A stretch of 64,000 bases of DNA from CALNYS01 sp942490855. GTDB taxonomy: Bacteria; Planctomycetota; Phycisphaerae; Phycisphaerales; UBA1924. This document shows positions 19,180 through 28,032 of the stretch, one piece after another (position 1 is the stretch's first letter; every line of letters begins with the position of its first letter). The stretch covers positions 930,001-994,000 of the forward strand of contig CALNYS010000004.1 in the NCBI GenBank assembly GCA_942490855.1, given 5' to 3'. A model generated the notes under the pieces. That model saw only the letters and a program-made list of their open reading frames with translations. It was not told where the DNA came from and did not search any database. A program made the translations under genes and the position numbers.

Positions 19180-19591
19180 CCACACCGGTGGATACTCCGG
19201 AACCCCGCTCGCGAAGAAGCTGGGGATCAAGGAAGGGCACCGGGTGGCGCTGCTGCTGGCGCCCGAGGGATTCACGGACACGCTCGACGGTCTTCCCGAC
19301 GACGTATGGCTCGGCGACGACCTGCGCGGGCGGCGCGAGCTGGACGTGATCGTGCTGTTCGTGACCAAAAAGACACCGCTGCGCAACCGCATGCCCAAGG
19401 CGATCGAGCGTCTGAGCGAGCGTGGCGGGCTGTGGATCGCGTGGCCCAAGAAGGCGTCGGGCGTGGAGACCGAACTCAGCGACGGTGTGGTGCGAGAGAT
19501 GGGGCTGGCGACCGGTCTGGTCGATAACAAGGTGTGCGCGATCTCGCCCGTGTGGTCGGGGTTGCGTTTCGTTCGCCGGCTCAAGGGGTAG
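19148..19591 (+). CDS. DUF3052 family protein
   Basis: A 147-residue protein whose core reads KLGIKEGHRVALLLAPEGF, then a short domain with LDVIVLFVTK and WIAWPKKASGVETELSD and a final VSP-like VCAISPVWSGLRFVRR. These are marks of DUF3052, a small family of unknown function in actinobacteria and other phyla. It overlaps the preceding SRPBCC gene by 32 bases and ends six bases before the malic enzyme gene, so the three are likely cotranscribed. Confidence 0.8.
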   Translation: MAKRPATTPADHTGGYSGTPLAKKLGIKEGHRVALLLAPEGFTDTLDGLPDDVWLGDDLRGRRELDVIVLFVTKKTPLRNRMPKAIERLSERGGLWIAWPKKASGVETELSDGVVREMGLATGLVDNKVCAISPVWSGLRFVRRLKG

Positions 19592-19597
19592 GGCGTT

Positions 19598-20917
19598 ATG
19601 AAGATCCCGGTTTCTCTCCTGCTCCAGGTCCTCCACGCGCCGGGGAGCCTCGCGAAGGTCCTCCAGGCGGTCGCGGAGATGGGCCTGACGGTCGAGGCCC
19701 TCGACGCGATCCGGCGCACGCAGGACCTCACCACGTGGGAGCTGTCCGTCGAGATCGACCCCGGGCTCGAGGACGAGCTCACCGCACGGATCGACGCGCT
19801 GGAGATCGCCAGCGTGCTCGGGCACTCGGACCGCGTCTTCGACCGCCACCGCGGCGGGAAGATCGCGTCGCGTGCGCTGATGGGGCTCGACGACCTCAAG
19901 GTGCTGCGCGACATCTACACGCCGGGCGTCGCGCGGGTGTGTCTCGCGATCCGCGACGAGCCGGTGCTGGCGTCGGCGTACACCGCGCGCGACCACACCG
20001 TCGCGATCGTCACGAACGGGACCGCGGTGCTCGGGCTCGGCGACATCGGCCCGCTCGCCGGGCTTCCCGTCATGGAGGGCAAGGCGGCGCTGTTCAGCGA
20101 GTTCGCGGGCATCTCGGGCGTGCCTCTGCTGCTCGAGACGAAGGACGCCGACGAGATCATCCGGACGGTCGAGGCGGTCGCGCCGTCGTTCGGGGCGATC
20201 CAGCTCGAAGACATCGCCGCACCCGAGTGCTTCCGCATCGAGCGGGAGCTGGTCGAGCGGCTGAAGATCCCCGTGCTGCACGACGACCAGCACGGGACCG
20301 CGGTGGTGGTGCTCGCGGCGATCCTCAGCGCCGAGCGCCTCGCGGGGTTCAGCTTGGGCGACTCGGTCGTCGGGCAGATCGGGCTCGGCGCCGCGGGCCT
20401 TGGCATCTCGCGCCTGCTGCTGCGCTACGGGGTCGCGGACGTGCTGGGCGCGGATCTTTCCGAGGACGCGCTCGCGTTGTTCGAGGACGCGGGGGGGACG
20501 CGCTCGAGCCTCAGCGAGATCATGGAGCGCGCCGACGTCGTGGTCGCGACGACAGGCGCGCGCGGTCTCATCACGCCCGAGATGGTGCGCCCCGGGCAGA
20601 TCATCTTCGCGCTCTCGAACCCGGACCCCGAAATCGAGGCGACGGCCGCGCTCGCGGCGGGGGCGAAATTCGCCGCCGACGGGCGCAACGTGAACAACGT
20701 GCTCGCGTTCCCGGGCCTGTTTAAGGGCGCGATCAAGGGCAAGGCGAAGCACTTCACGGACGCGATGCTCCTCGCGGCGGCTCGGGCGATCTCCGAGAGC
20801 GCGGACCCCGACGCGCTGGTGCCGTCCCCGCTCGACCGCGCCGCGCACCAGGCCGTCGCCCGCGCCGTGCAGGAGTCTGTGCGCGAACGCGGCGGGACCA
20901 TCAGCTACACGCACTGA
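19598..20917 (+). CDS. NAD(P)-dependent malic enzyme with N-terminal ACT domain
   Basis: It decarboxylates malate to pyruvate with reduction of NAD(P). Residues about 1-75 form an ACT regulatory domain (SLLLQVLHAPGSLAKVLQAV), found in several planctomycete and actinobacterial malic enzymes. The catalytic part begins with VLRDIYTPGVARVC, then TNGTAVLGLGDIGPLAG, the metal site LEDIAAPECF, LHDDQHGTAVV and the Rossmann motif GLGAAGLGISRLLL. At 439 residues it is of the short bacterial type. Control by a small ligand at the ACT domain is inference. Confidence 0.94.
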   Translation: MKIPVSLLLQVLHAPGSLAKVLQAVAEMGLTVEALDAIRRTQDLTTWELSVEIDPGLEDELTARIDALEIASVLGHSDRVFDRHRGGKIASRALMGLDDLKVLRDIYTPGVARVCLAIRDEPVLASAYTARDHTVAIVTNGTAVLGLGDIGPLAGLPVMEGKAALFSEFAGISGVPLLLETKDADEIIRTVEAVAPSFGAIQLEDIAAPECFRIERELVERLKIPVLHDDQHGTAVVVLAAILSAERLAGFSLGDSVVGQIGLGAAGLGISRLLLRYGVADVLGADLSEDALALFEDAGGTRSSLSEIMERADVVVATTGARGLITPEMVRPGQIIFALSNPDPEIEATAALAAGAKFAADGRNVNNVLAFPGLFKGAIKGKAKHFTDAMLLAAARAISESADPDALVPSPLDRAAHQAVARAVQESVRERGGTISYTH

Positions 20918-20938
20918 CCTTTCGCGAGGAGCACGGGC

Positions 20939-21289
20939 ATGACCGCACAGCGTTTCGCGTGGGACGATCTCCCCGCCGATCACCCGATGGACAAGATCGA
21001 GCGCCGGCGCATCGTCGGCGCCAACGTGATGATCTCCCGGGTCACGCTCGAGGCGGGGTTCGAGGTCGCGAGCCACCGACACGAGAACGAGCAGATCGCG
21101 GTCGTGCTTTCCGGACGCATCCGTTTCGGCGTCGGCGAGGAGGGCAGCGTCGAGGAGTACGAGCTCGTCGGCGGGGAGGCCCTCCTGCTCCCGCCGAACA
21201 CGCCGCACTCGGCTTGTGCGATCGAAACGACGGTTATTTTGGACGTGTTCAGCCCGCCCAGCGAGACGACCGGCGTCGATCGCGGGTAA
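20939..21289 (+). CDS. Cupin domain protein
   Basis: A 116-residue single-cupin protein. Metal ligands are visible in SHRHENEQIAVVLSGR (cupin motif 1) and LLLPPNTPHSA (motif 2). It resembles small cupins that bind metals or sugars, and the substrate is unknown. GAGGAG lies before the ATG and the gene is 21 bases after the malic enzyme stop, so it probably ends that operon. Confidence 0.87.
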   Translation: MTAQRFAWDDLPADHPMDKIERRRIVGANVMISRVTLEAGFEVASHRHENEQIAVVLSGRIRFGVGEEGSVEEYELVGGEALLLPPNTPHSACAIETTVILDVFSPPSETTGVDRG

Positions 21290-21306
21290 CGCGTCCTCCT
21301 CACATT

Positions 21307-21418
21307 CTTCGTTCGCGCGTGGCGCAAACGCCCCCGGCGCCCCGCGTACATCTTCGGAGCGCCCCGCGCGGGGCGTCCGCGCGATGGTTTGGGCGCGGGT
21401 GCGTCCACGAACGAAGGA
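21307..21418 (+). promoter_or_regulatory. Leader with long-range hairpin over the ribosome site
   Basis: cttcgttcg (21307-21315) is perfectly complementary to cgaacgaag (21408-21416), which runs into the GAAGGA ribosome site (21413-21418) of the beta-helix gene. Between them lies the palindrome gccccgcgcggggc (21361-21374). Folding could hide the ribosome site; this is inference from pairing alone. Confidence 0.4.
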
Positions 21419-21425
21419 TTGATCA

Positions 21426-23897
21426 ATGAAATTCTGTGCAATAGTTGTGCTCGTCGCGGCGTCCGTCCTGGCTTCCCAGGCGGACGCCGCGACGTGGTAC
21501 GTGTCCCCCTGCGGGAACGACGGCTGGGTCGGCGTGCAGGGCGCGTGCGCCGCGCCGTTTGGACCGAAGCGCACGATCCAGGCGGGCATCGACGTCGCGG
21601 AGGACGGCGACACGGTGATCGTCTTGCCGGGCGTGTACGTGGAGACCGTGGACCTCAACGGCAAAGCGATCCATCTTCTTGGGCAGGGCGGCGCGGGCGT
21701 GACAACGATCAACGGCGGCGGGAGCGGGCCGGTTGTGTCGTGCAATAGCCTGGAGGGGCCCGGCACGGTTATCGAGGGCTTCACGATCACGAACGGTCAG
21801 GCGGTTGCCGGCGGGGGCATGATTCTGGCGCTGTCGTCCCCGGAGATCATCGACTGCGTGTTCCTGCTCAACAGCGCGAGCGAGGAAGGCGGCGGTGTTG
21901 CCGGCTACTTCGCCTCGCCGACGTTCACCGGGTGCGTGTTCTACGACAACGTCGCGGCGATGCCTGCTTTTCACGTGTACGGCGGGGGCGCGTACTTCCG
22001 GGGAGGTTCCCCGGCGCTCATCGGGTGCGAGTTCACGTACAACGACGTGGTGGGCAACGGCGGGGCGTTGTTCATCGGCCCCGACGCCGACGCGACGGTC
22101 GAAGACTGCACGTTTACAGACAACACCGCGAGCCGCCATCCCGGTGCGATCGGCTGGGCCGCGGGCGGCGCGGTCTGCGTCGATAGCGCCACGCTGGCGA
22201 TCCAGGACAGCACGTTTGAAGACAACGACGCGTTCGGCGACGGCGGGGCGCTGTCGGTCCGGTACTTCAGCGACGTGAGCGTCAGCTCGACGGCGTTCCT
22301 GACGAACCGGAGCCTCGAATCCCGAGGCGGCGCGATCGATGTCCGCATGAGCTCGCTCTCTGTTTTCGCTGGGTCGTTTACTGGGAACGTCGTGGCGTCC
22401 GCGGCGGACCCTACGCGCGGCGGCGGCGCGATCTTTGCTGAGTCGAGCGAGGTAAGCGTTGTGCTCTCGGGGTTCAGCGGGAATCAGGTGATGACGGGCA
22501 TGGACGGGACCAACGGCGCCGACGGCGGTGCGATCTGCGCCCGCGAAGCGCATGTGAGCCTTCAGGCCTCGACGTTCTTTGAGAACGAGACCATGAGCCA
22601 CGGCGGAGCCGTCAGCGCCGGGGGCGACAGCGGCGAGCTCGCGATGAGCGGGTGTGTCTTCACGTCGAACCGCTCCGAGAGCTTCGGCGGCGCGGTGTAC
22701 ACGACAGACATCAGCGTGAGCGCCGAAGCGTGCACGTTCATCGACAACCTCTCGTGGGGCAGCGGCGGTGGGATGCGGGCGTCGCTCGATCCTGATGACG
22801 CCGCGACCGTCGAAGCGTGTAGCTTCACCGCGAACACCGGTCTCAACGGCGGCGGGCTGAGCATCGATGGCGGGACGGCTACGGTGTCGGCGTCCGACTT
22901 CGAACAGAACACCGCGCACAACACCGGCGGGGGCGCCTCGTTCACAGACACCGTGCTCTCCACGGTCCGCGACACGTCGTTCCTGGACAACACGTGCGCG
23001 GGCGGCGGCGGGGGGCTGGGCATCGGGTCGCTCGTCTACGTCGTCGGCAGCGAATTTTCTGGCAACCACGCCCAGTACGGCGGCGGCGCGGCGAGCCTGA
23101 GCACCGACGGCGAGGGCGTCTACATCGGGTGCCTGTTCGACGGCAACTCGTCCGACTCGGGTGGGGGCGCCATCGCGGTCACGACCGGCTCGGAGGCCCG
23201 CGTGATCAACACGCTCGTGGTGAACAACGAGTCGCCGCTCGGCAGAGGCGCCATCCTCACGTCCGCGCCGCTCCCCGGTGGAAGCGGGTCGGAGGAGCTT
23301 TCGATCCTCAACTCAACCGTCGCCCACAACATCGGCGGCGGCGTCTTCATCGATAACGACCCGAGCAACACCGAGATCTCAAACAGCGTCGTGTGGGGCA
23401 ACACGATGGGCGACGCGCTCGAAGGCGACGCGCCCGCCGTGACCCATTCGCTCATCGAGGGCGGGGCGCCGGGGACGGGCAACATCGACGCCGACCCGCA
23501 GTTCGTGAACCCGCTCCTCGGGAACTACCGCCTCGCGGACGGCTCGCCGTGCGTCGACTCGGGCCTCAACGCCGCCGTGGCGCTCGACGAGGCGGACCTC
23601 GACAGCGACCTGCTCACGGGCGAGACCGTGCCCTACGACCTCGACGGCGAGGCCCGGATGATGAGCGTGGGCGGGTGCTCGGGCCTGGTGACGGTGGACA
23701 TGGGCGCGTACGAGGCGCTCGGGCTGACCGAGATCCACCTGGGCGACCTCGATGGCGACGGCGTGGTGGCCGCGGGCGACCTGGCGGTCCTGCTGGCCGC
23801 GTGGGGGCCCTGCGGGGCGTGCTGCCCGGCGGACTACAACGGCGACGGCATGGTCGACAGCACCGACCTGGCGGTCCTGCTGGCGTCCTGGGACTGA
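21426..23897 (+). CDS. Large exported parallel beta-helix protein with dockerin-like tail
   Basis: An 823-residue secreted protein: signal peptide MKFCAIVVLVAASVLASQADA, then TWYVSPCGNDGW and TIQAGIDVAEDGDTVIVLPG, the start typical of right-handed beta-helix proteins. Many coils repeat the pattern GGGxxxxxxxxxxxxxCxFxxNxA (for example CVFLLNSASEEGGGV and CTFIDNLSWGSGGG), as in polymorphic outer-membrane and choice-of-anchor Q proteins. The end carries DLDGDGVVAAGDLAVLL and DYNGDGMVDSTDLAVLL, calcium-binding dockerin-like repeats. Role in adhesion or polysaccharide handling is inference. A terminator follows. Confidence 0.88.
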   Translation: MKFCAIVVLVAASVLASQADAATWYVSPCGNDGWVGVQGACAAPFGPKRTIQAGIDVAEDGDTVIVLPGVYVETVDLNGKAIHLLGQGGAGVTTINGGGSGPVVSCNSLEGPGTVIEGFTITNGQAVAGGGMILALSSPEIIDCVFLLNSASEEGGGVAGYFASPTFTGCVFYDNVAAMPAFHVYGGGAYFRGGSPALIGCEFTYNDVVGNGGALFIGPDADATVEDCTFTDNTASRHPGAIGWAAGGAVCVDSATLAIQDSTFEDNDAFGDGGALSVRYFSDVSVSSTAFLTNRSLESRGGAIDVRMSSLSVFAGSFTGNVVASAADPTRGGGAIFAESSEVSVVLSGFSGNQVMTGMDGTNGADGGAICAREAHVSLQASTFFENETMSHGGAVSAGGDSGELAMSGCVFTSNRSESFGGAVYTTDISVSAEACTFIDNLSWGSGGGMRASLDPDDAATVEACSFTANTGLNGGGLSIDGGTATVSASDFEQNTAHNTGGGASFTDTVLSTVRDTSFLDNTCAGGGGGLGIGSLVYVVGSEFSGNHAQYGGGAASLSTDGEGVYIGCLFDGNSSDSGGGAIAVTTGSEARVINTLVVNNESPLGRGAILTSAPLPGGSGSEELSILNSTVAHNIGGGVFIDNDPSNTEISNSVVWGNTMGDALEGDAPAVTHSLIEGGAPGTGNIDADPQFVNPLLGNYRLADGSPCVDSGLNAAVALDEADLDSDLLTGETVPYDLDGEARMMSVGGCSGLVTVDMGAYEALGLTEIHLGDLDGDGVVAAGDLAVLLAAWGPCGACCPADYNGDGMVDSTDLAVLLASWD

Positions 23898-23919
23898 GCG
23901 AGGCGTCTTCCAAACGCAC

Positions 23920-23965
23920 AAGCCGCCGGTGCGGGCCAAGGGAGGCCAGCGTCGGCGGCTTTTTT
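23920..23965 (+). terminator. Intrinsic terminator of the beta-helix gene
   Basis: aagccgcc pairs with ggcggctt (8 bp) around a long GC-rich apical part, followed by a run of T to 23965. It ends the plus-strand transcript just before the opposite-strand tRNA. Confidence 0.85.
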
Positions 23966-23977
23966 GGTGGCGGGAAA

Positions 23978-24051
23978 TACGGGCGAAGGGATTCGAACCC
24001 CTAACCTCCTGATCCGTAGTCAGGTGCTCTATCCAATTGAGCTACGCCCGC
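23978..24051 (-). tRNA. tRNA-Arg (anticodon ACG)
   Basis: Read on the minus strand, the 74-base cloverleaf has acceptor GCGGGCG with CGCCCGT, TAGCTC D-arm, anticodon stem CCTGA/TCAGG with loop CTACGGA (anticodon ACG, read as ICG after editing, decoding CGN arginine codons), and the T-loop TTCGAAT. No CCA is encoded. No integrase gene is nearby. Confidence 0.96.
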
Positions 24052-24112
24052 GAGCGACCGGAGAGCCTACCCTCGCCCTTCCCCCTCGGCAAGCGACGCC
24101 CCGCGGGCGGGG

Positions 24113-24140
24113 TTGAACTTTTCACCGGACCTGCCATACT
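24113..24140 (+). promoter_or_regulatory. Sigma-70-type promoter of rpsT
   Basis: TTGAAC (24113-24118), 16-base spacer and CATACT (24135-24140) lie about 95 bases ahead of the rpsT start. The -35 box matches the consensus in five of six positions and the -10 box in four. Confidence 0.55.
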
Positions 24141-24236
24141 GTCCGGCTCGTCGTCGGGTGTGGGGCCCGCGGCGTGCGTTGACCAATCCCAGCCCCTTCC
24201 CGGGGCCATTCACCGCGAGAGATCAGTAGGACCGGC

Positions 24237-24506
24237 ATGCCCAATACGCAATCGGCCAAGAAGCGCGTTCGTCAGAACATCACCCGCCGCGGTCGCAACC
24301 GCTGGCGCAAGCGCGTCCTCCGCGACTCGATCAAGGACCTGCGCGAGAAGCTTCTCCACGGTTCCGTCGAGGAGACCGAGACGGCCTTCCGCGACACGCA
24401 GAAGGTCATCGACCAGACCGCGTCCAAGGGCGTGATCCACCGCAACACCGCTTCGCGCATCAAGAGCCGCCTGTCGGCCCGCGTGAAGGCGAAGAAGGCC
24501 GCCTAA
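24237..24506 (+). CDS. rpsT: 30S ribosomal protein S20
   Basis: An 89-residue, strongly basic, helical protein that binds 16S rRNA early in 30S assembly. MPNTQSAKKRVRQNITRRGRN is split by the family's typical SAKKR-RQ pattern, and the C-terminal half has GVIHRNTASRIKSRL, the usual S20 signature. It is monocistronic between its own promoter and a hairpin. Confidence 0.97.
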   Translation: MPNTQSAKKRVRQNITRRGRNRWRKRVLRDSIKDLREKLLHGSVEETETAFRDTQKVIDQTASKGVIHRNTASRIKSRLSARVKAKKAA

Positions 24507-24534
24507 CCGCGACCCTTATCACAAACGTCCTCAG

Positions 24535-24560
24535 CGCCCCGGTCTCACGGCCGGGGCGTT
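24535..24560 (+). terminator. Hairpin terminator after rpsT
   Basis: cgccccgg (24535-24542) pairs with ccggggcg (24551-24558) over an 8-base loop. Only two T follow at once, so termination may be incomplete. Confidence 0.6.
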
Positions 24561-24598
24561 GTCGTGCGCCGACCCCGCGACGCGGGTAGGCTGCGCCG

Positions 24599-25321
24599 AT
24601 GGGCGCCAAGCGCAGCGACACGCGTGACGACTACTTCTCGCGTTCCCGCGAGCCGTTGCACATCCTCCTGTTCCTTGCGCCCCTGGTCATCGCCTACGAG
24701 ATCGGAGCCGCCCTCTTCCTCGCCGGCTCCGACGGGGGCGTCGCGAAGGACATCCGCGCCCACCGCCTCCTCGCCGACGTCTTCGAGGCCTTCGGGGTCG
24801 GCGGCTTCTACCTCCCCGGCATCCTCATCGTTGTCGTGCTCCTCGTGTGGCAGATCATCTCCCGCCGACCCTGGCGCGTGCGCCCCACGACGCTCGGGGG
24901 GATGCTCCTCGAGTCCGCCGTCTGGACGATGCCGCTCCTCGTGCTCGCGCAGCTCATCGCCGGGCGCGATGCCGCCGCCGCGGCGCTCGCCGAGACCGGC
25001 TCGCTCGAAGACCTCACGCTCGCGGCGCGGGCGACGATCGCTATCGGCGCCGGGCTCTACGAGGAACTCCTCTTCCGCCTGGTTGCGATCGCGGCCGTCC
25101 ACCTGCTGCTCGCGGACGTCGTGGGCGTCCCGTCCCGCATCGCCGACGCGCTCTCGGTCCTCGCGGCGGCCGTCGCGTTCGCCCTCTACCACGACGACCC
25201 GTCGAACTTCGTTTTCTTCGCGGCGGCCGGCGTCTTCTTCGGCGGGATCTTCATCGCCCGCGGGCTCGGGATCGTCGTGGCGACCCACGCGATCTACGAC
25301 CTCGTCGTGCTCGTGCTTTAG
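24599..25321 (+). CDS. CPBP family intramembrane metalloprotease
   Basis: A 240-residue membrane protein of the CAAX-protease/bacteriocin-processing (CPBP, Abi) family. Several hydrophobic segments precede the catalytic motifs: YEELLFRL (Glu-Glu and Arg), FALYHD (His) and VATHAIYD (His). Substrates of bacterial members are mostly unknown. It sits just ahead of upp (10 bases) and may be cotranscribed. A second CPBP protein is at 54680-55357. Confidence 0.87.
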   Translation: MGAKRSDTRDDYFSRSREPLHILLFLAPLVIAYEIGAALFLAGSDGGVAKDIRAHRLLADVFEAFGVGGFYLPGILIVVVLLVWQIISRRPWRVRPTTLGGMLLESAVWTMPLLVLAQLIAGRDAAAAALAETGSLEDLTLAARATIAIGAGLYEELLFRLVAIAAVHLLLADVVGVPSRIADALSVLAAAVAFALYHDDPSNFVFFAAAGVFFGGIFIARGLGIVVATHAIYDLVVLVL

Positions 25322-25330
25322 GATCGTCCC

Positions 25331-25984
25331 ATGCTCGACGCCCACCCCGACCACCCGAACCTGTTCGTCGTCGATCACCCGCTCATCAATCACAAGATGA
25401 CGCACCTCCGCGACCGCGAGCAGGGACGCCGGACCTTCCGCGCGCTCGCGACGCAGATCGCGGGGCTCATGGTCTACGAGGCGACGCGCACCTTCTGCAC
25501 CGAACCCGTGGAGATCGAGACCCCGCTCGAGGCGATGGCCGGCGTGCGCCTCTCGGGCGCCACGACCGTCGCCCCCGTGCTGCGCGCCGGGCTCGGGATG
25601 TCCACGGGCGTGCTGGAGATGCTCCCGACGGCGCGCGTCGCGCATCTCGGGCTGCGCCGCGACGAGGAGACGCTCGAGCCCGAGGTCTACCTCCAGAAGA
25701 TCCCGCACGACCTCGCGGCCGGTCCCGTGCTGCTGCTCGACCCCATGCTCGCGACCGGGGGCAGCGCCGTCGCCGCCGCGAGCATCCTGCGCGACGCGGG
25801 CGCCCGCGATCTCCGCATGCTCTGTCTCGTCGCCGTCCCTGAGGGCGTCCGCGCGATGCGCGAGCGCCACCCCGACGTCCCCGTCTTCGCGGCGGCCCTC
25901 GACCGCCAGCTCGACGCGCGCGGATTCATCCGCCCGGGCCTCGGCGACGCCGGGGACCGCCTCTTCGGCACCGAGGAGCTGTAG
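25331..25984 (+). CDS. upp: Uracil phosphoribosyltransferase
   Basis: Upp salvages uracil to UMP using PRPP. The 217-residue protein has VVDHPLINHKMTHLRD at its start, the PRPP-binding DPMLATGGSA and the uracil-loop segment ARGFIRPGLGDAGDRLFG. About a dozen N-terminal residues precede the conserved core. The tag stop lies two bases from the stop of the convergent GNAT gene. Confidence 0.97.
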   Translation: MLDAHPDHPNLFVVDHPLINHKMTHLRDREQGRRTFRALATQIAGLMVYEATRTFCTEPVEIETPLEAMAGVRLSGATTVAPVLRAGLGMSTGVLEMLPTARVAHLGLRRDEETLEPEVYLQKIPHDLAAGPVLLLDPMLATGGSAVAAASILRDAGARDLRMLCLVAVPEGVRAMRERHPDVPVFAAALDRQLDARGFIRPGLGDAGDRLFGTEEL

Positions 25985-25986
25985 GT

Positions 25987-26817
25987 CTACGACGCCTCGC
26001 GGACGAGGATCGCCCGCGCGTACAGCAGCGCGAAGCCGTGGCGCATCGCGTTCTCCTGTGACTTCGACCCCGGCTGCGTGGTGACGACCGCGAGGTCGCA
26101 CCCGCTCGACGCCGCGTCGCTCAGGCGTCGCCCCAGCAGCGACGCCTGCACGCCGCGCCGTCGGTGTTCGGACAGGGTCGACGCGCCGCAGAGGTTCGCC
26201 ACGTCCTCGAAGACGCGCATGCTCGCCGCGCCCGCCGTCGCCGCCCCGCGCGTCGCGCTGTAGCGCCGGAAGCCCGGCACGCCCCGCATGTCGCGGATCG
26301 CTCGCTCGATCTGTTCGCGCGGGAAGTCCTCGTGCGCCGCGACGCCCTGCGTGTCGGGCGTCCCGAAGCCGGTCACCACGGTGTCGAGCCACGCCTCGAA
26401 TTCGCTCTCGGGCGAGACGGCGGTCTCCACGCCCTCGCGGTCGTCGTGCCCGAAGGGCGACAGCGCCCGCCCCAGGATGGCCTCGAACCCGTGCAGGACG
26501 TAGCCCCGCGCCGTGAAGAACGCTCCCGCCGCCGGGTCCGCGAGCGTCGAGAGCTCGACCACCACCGGCGACCCCTGCGCCGCGAAGCGCGCCTCGACCG
26601 ATTCCATCTCCGCCTCGCTGGGCAGGGGGGCGTACCCCAGCCCGGCGACCTTCGTCAGCGGCGATCCCGCGCCAGCGAAGACCGCAAGGCCGCCACCGAT
26701 CTCGTCGCCCGTGACCACGTCGTCCGGACGCACGCGCGCCGCCGCGAGGGCGCAGTCACGGAGCAGCGCGGTCTCGGCGCGTTCGAGTCGGCGTGCGGTT
26801 TCGACGCTGCAAAACAT
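25987..26817 (-). CDS. GNAT family N-acetyltransferase
   Basis: A 276-residue protein. The start at 26817 is chosen for the GAGGAG ribosome site six bases upstream; earlier in-frame codons run into the divergent methyltransferase. The second half contains the acetyl-CoA loop CGASTLSEHRRRGVQASLLGRR, best described as LSEHRRRGVQASLL, and a final VTTQPGSKSQENAMRHGF. The first half shows a second, weaker GNAT-like region (SPVVVELSTLADPAAGAFF). Substrate unknown. Confidence 0.82.
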   Translation of the reverse strand: MFCSVETARRLERAETALLRDCALAAARVRPDDVVTGDEIGGGLAVFAGAGSPLTKVAGLGYAPLPSEAEMESVEARFAAQGSPVVVELSTLADPAAGAFFTARGYVLHGFEAILGRALSPFGHDDREGVETAVSPESEFEAWLDTVVTGFGTPDTQGVAAHEDFPREQIERAIRDMRGVPGFRRYSATRGAATAGAASMRVFEDVANLCGASTLSEHRRRGVQASLLGRRLSDAASSGCDLAVVTTQPGSKSQENAMRHGFALLYARAILVREAS

Positions 26818-26897
26818 GAGCTGCTCCTCAGGCGGGTGGGCCACTCTACTCACCCCGCTCAGGGGGACGCGGACGCCGGAATCGGTACCATGACCGG

Positions 26898-27788
26898 ATG
26901 GCCGAGCCCAGACCCGCACACACCCTGAGCGACCCCGACACCCGCGTCTACGTCGGGGACAACCGGGAGGTGATCCCGCGGATCCCCGAGGCGGCTCGCG
27001 GCGAGGTGGACCTCGTCTTCGCCGACCCGCCCTTTAACTGGAACCGGGCCTACGACGTCTGGGACGACAAGATGCCCCGGGAGGACTACCTGACCTTCAC
27101 CGGGGAGTGGCTCGACGCGTGCATCGACGCCCTCGCCCCCCGCGGCGCGATCTGGGTGAACATCCCCGACGACACCTGCGCCGAGATCGTCATGCACCTC
27201 AAGGGGCGCGGGCTCGAGATGATCAACTGGTGCGTCTGGCACTACCGCTTCGGGCAAAACCGCATGGGGTCGTTCATCAACTCCAAGGTCCACGCCCTCT
27301 ACTTCGCCAGGGACCGCAAGGAACGCGTCTGGAACCCCGACGACATCCTCGAGCCCTCCGACCGCGCCACCACCTACTTCGATCCCCGCACCCACGACAA
27401 GAAGACCGGCAAGAACGGGCTCCGCGTGCCCATGGACGTCTGGTACGGCAAGTACTGGGGACGCATCCAGGGCAACAACAAGGAACGCCGTCCCAACCAC
27501 GACAACCAGATCCCCGAGGTCTACCTCGAGCGCGTCATCCGCGCCTGCTCCGACGAGGGCATGCTGGTGATGGACCCGTTCCTCGGCTCGGGCACCACGG
27601 GCCTCATCGCCCGCGAGCTCGGGCGTCGGTCGATCGGGGTCGAGTTCAGCGCCGACAACGCCGCCAGCGCGTTCGAGCGCATCAAAGCGGGCCCCATCCG
27701 CGTCAGCAAAGACGCCCCGACGGTCCACGAGACGGCGATCTTCGCGCCCCGCGCCAAACGCGCCGCCGCGGCGTCCGAACCCGCGTAA
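26898..27788 (+). CDS. Orphan DNA methyltransferase (N4-C/N6-A class)
   Basis: A 296-residue SAM-dependent DNA methylase of the N6_N4 family in beta-class order: the catalytic DPPFNWNRAYDVW near residue 42 precedes the SAM motif DPFLGSGTTGL near residue 225. VHALYFARDRKERVWNPDDI lies between. Charged, Asn-rich stretches (GNNKERRPNHDNQIPEVY) match site-specific methylases of the CcrM/HinfI-like kind. There is no restriction partner beside it, so regulatory or cell-cycle methylation is possible; the recognition site cannot be inferred. Confidence 0.92.
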   Translation: MAEPRPAHTLSDPDTRVYVGDNREVIPRIPEAARGEVDLVFADPPFNWNRAYDVWDDKMPREDYLTFTGEWLDACIDALAPRGAIWVNIPDDTCAEIVMHLKGRGLEMINWCVWHYRFGQNRMGSFINSKVHALYFARDRKERVWNPDDILEPSDRATTYFDPRTHDKKTGKNGLRVPMDVWYGKYWGRIQGNNKERRPNHDNQIPEVYLERVIRACSDEGMLVMDPFLGSGTTGLIARELGRRSIGVEFSADNAASAFERIKAGPIRVSKDAPTVHETAIFAPRAKRAAAASEPA

Positions 27789-28032
27789 AACGCTCTCAGA
27801 CCCGGTAACGCCCCCGAATGAGGGATTTTGGGTGAAAACTGCGGACCAATACGCGGTTTATCGCGTATTGCTTTGAAGAGTCCTTCGGCTTGAGACGTTT
27901 CACGAACCGGACTCGTCAACGCGAGCGCCCGCAACGGGCGCCGCGGACGCACTCGCCGGACTGCCCCTGGCTTGCGTCTGGCGAGTCCTCCGCCCGTTCC
28001 TTGGTTCTGCCAGTGCGGGACGGATCTCAGAT
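27789..28032 (+). other. Structured non-coding stretch, candidate small RNA or 3' leader
   Basis: No convincing protein is encoded here. Several hairpins occur in series: caatacgcg/cgcgtattg (27847-27870, perfect 9 bp), gcgcccg/cgggcgc in the 27925-27942 region, and a longer bulged stem formed by gcgga..actcgcc and ggcgagt..tccgc (27943-27992). ggactcg (27909-27915) could also close on cgagtcc (27982-27988). The stretch ends in a strong terminator. It matches no RNA family that I can name; 6S-like RNA cannot be excluded. Confidence 0.4.

Noticed and set aside
21800..23300. Direct repeats resembling a CRISPR array
   Set aside because: They are codon-level repeats of beta-helix coils in an open reading frame, with unequal spacing and no cas genes.
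23978..24051. tRNA-Arg as an attachment site of an integrated element
   Set aside because: No integrase, no repeat of the tRNA 3' end and no foreign gene block next to it.
27847..27870. Hairpin caatacgcg/cgcgtattg as a terminator of the methyltransferase gene
   Set aside because: No T-run follows; the proper terminator lies at 28033-28070. It is better treated as part of the structured stretch.
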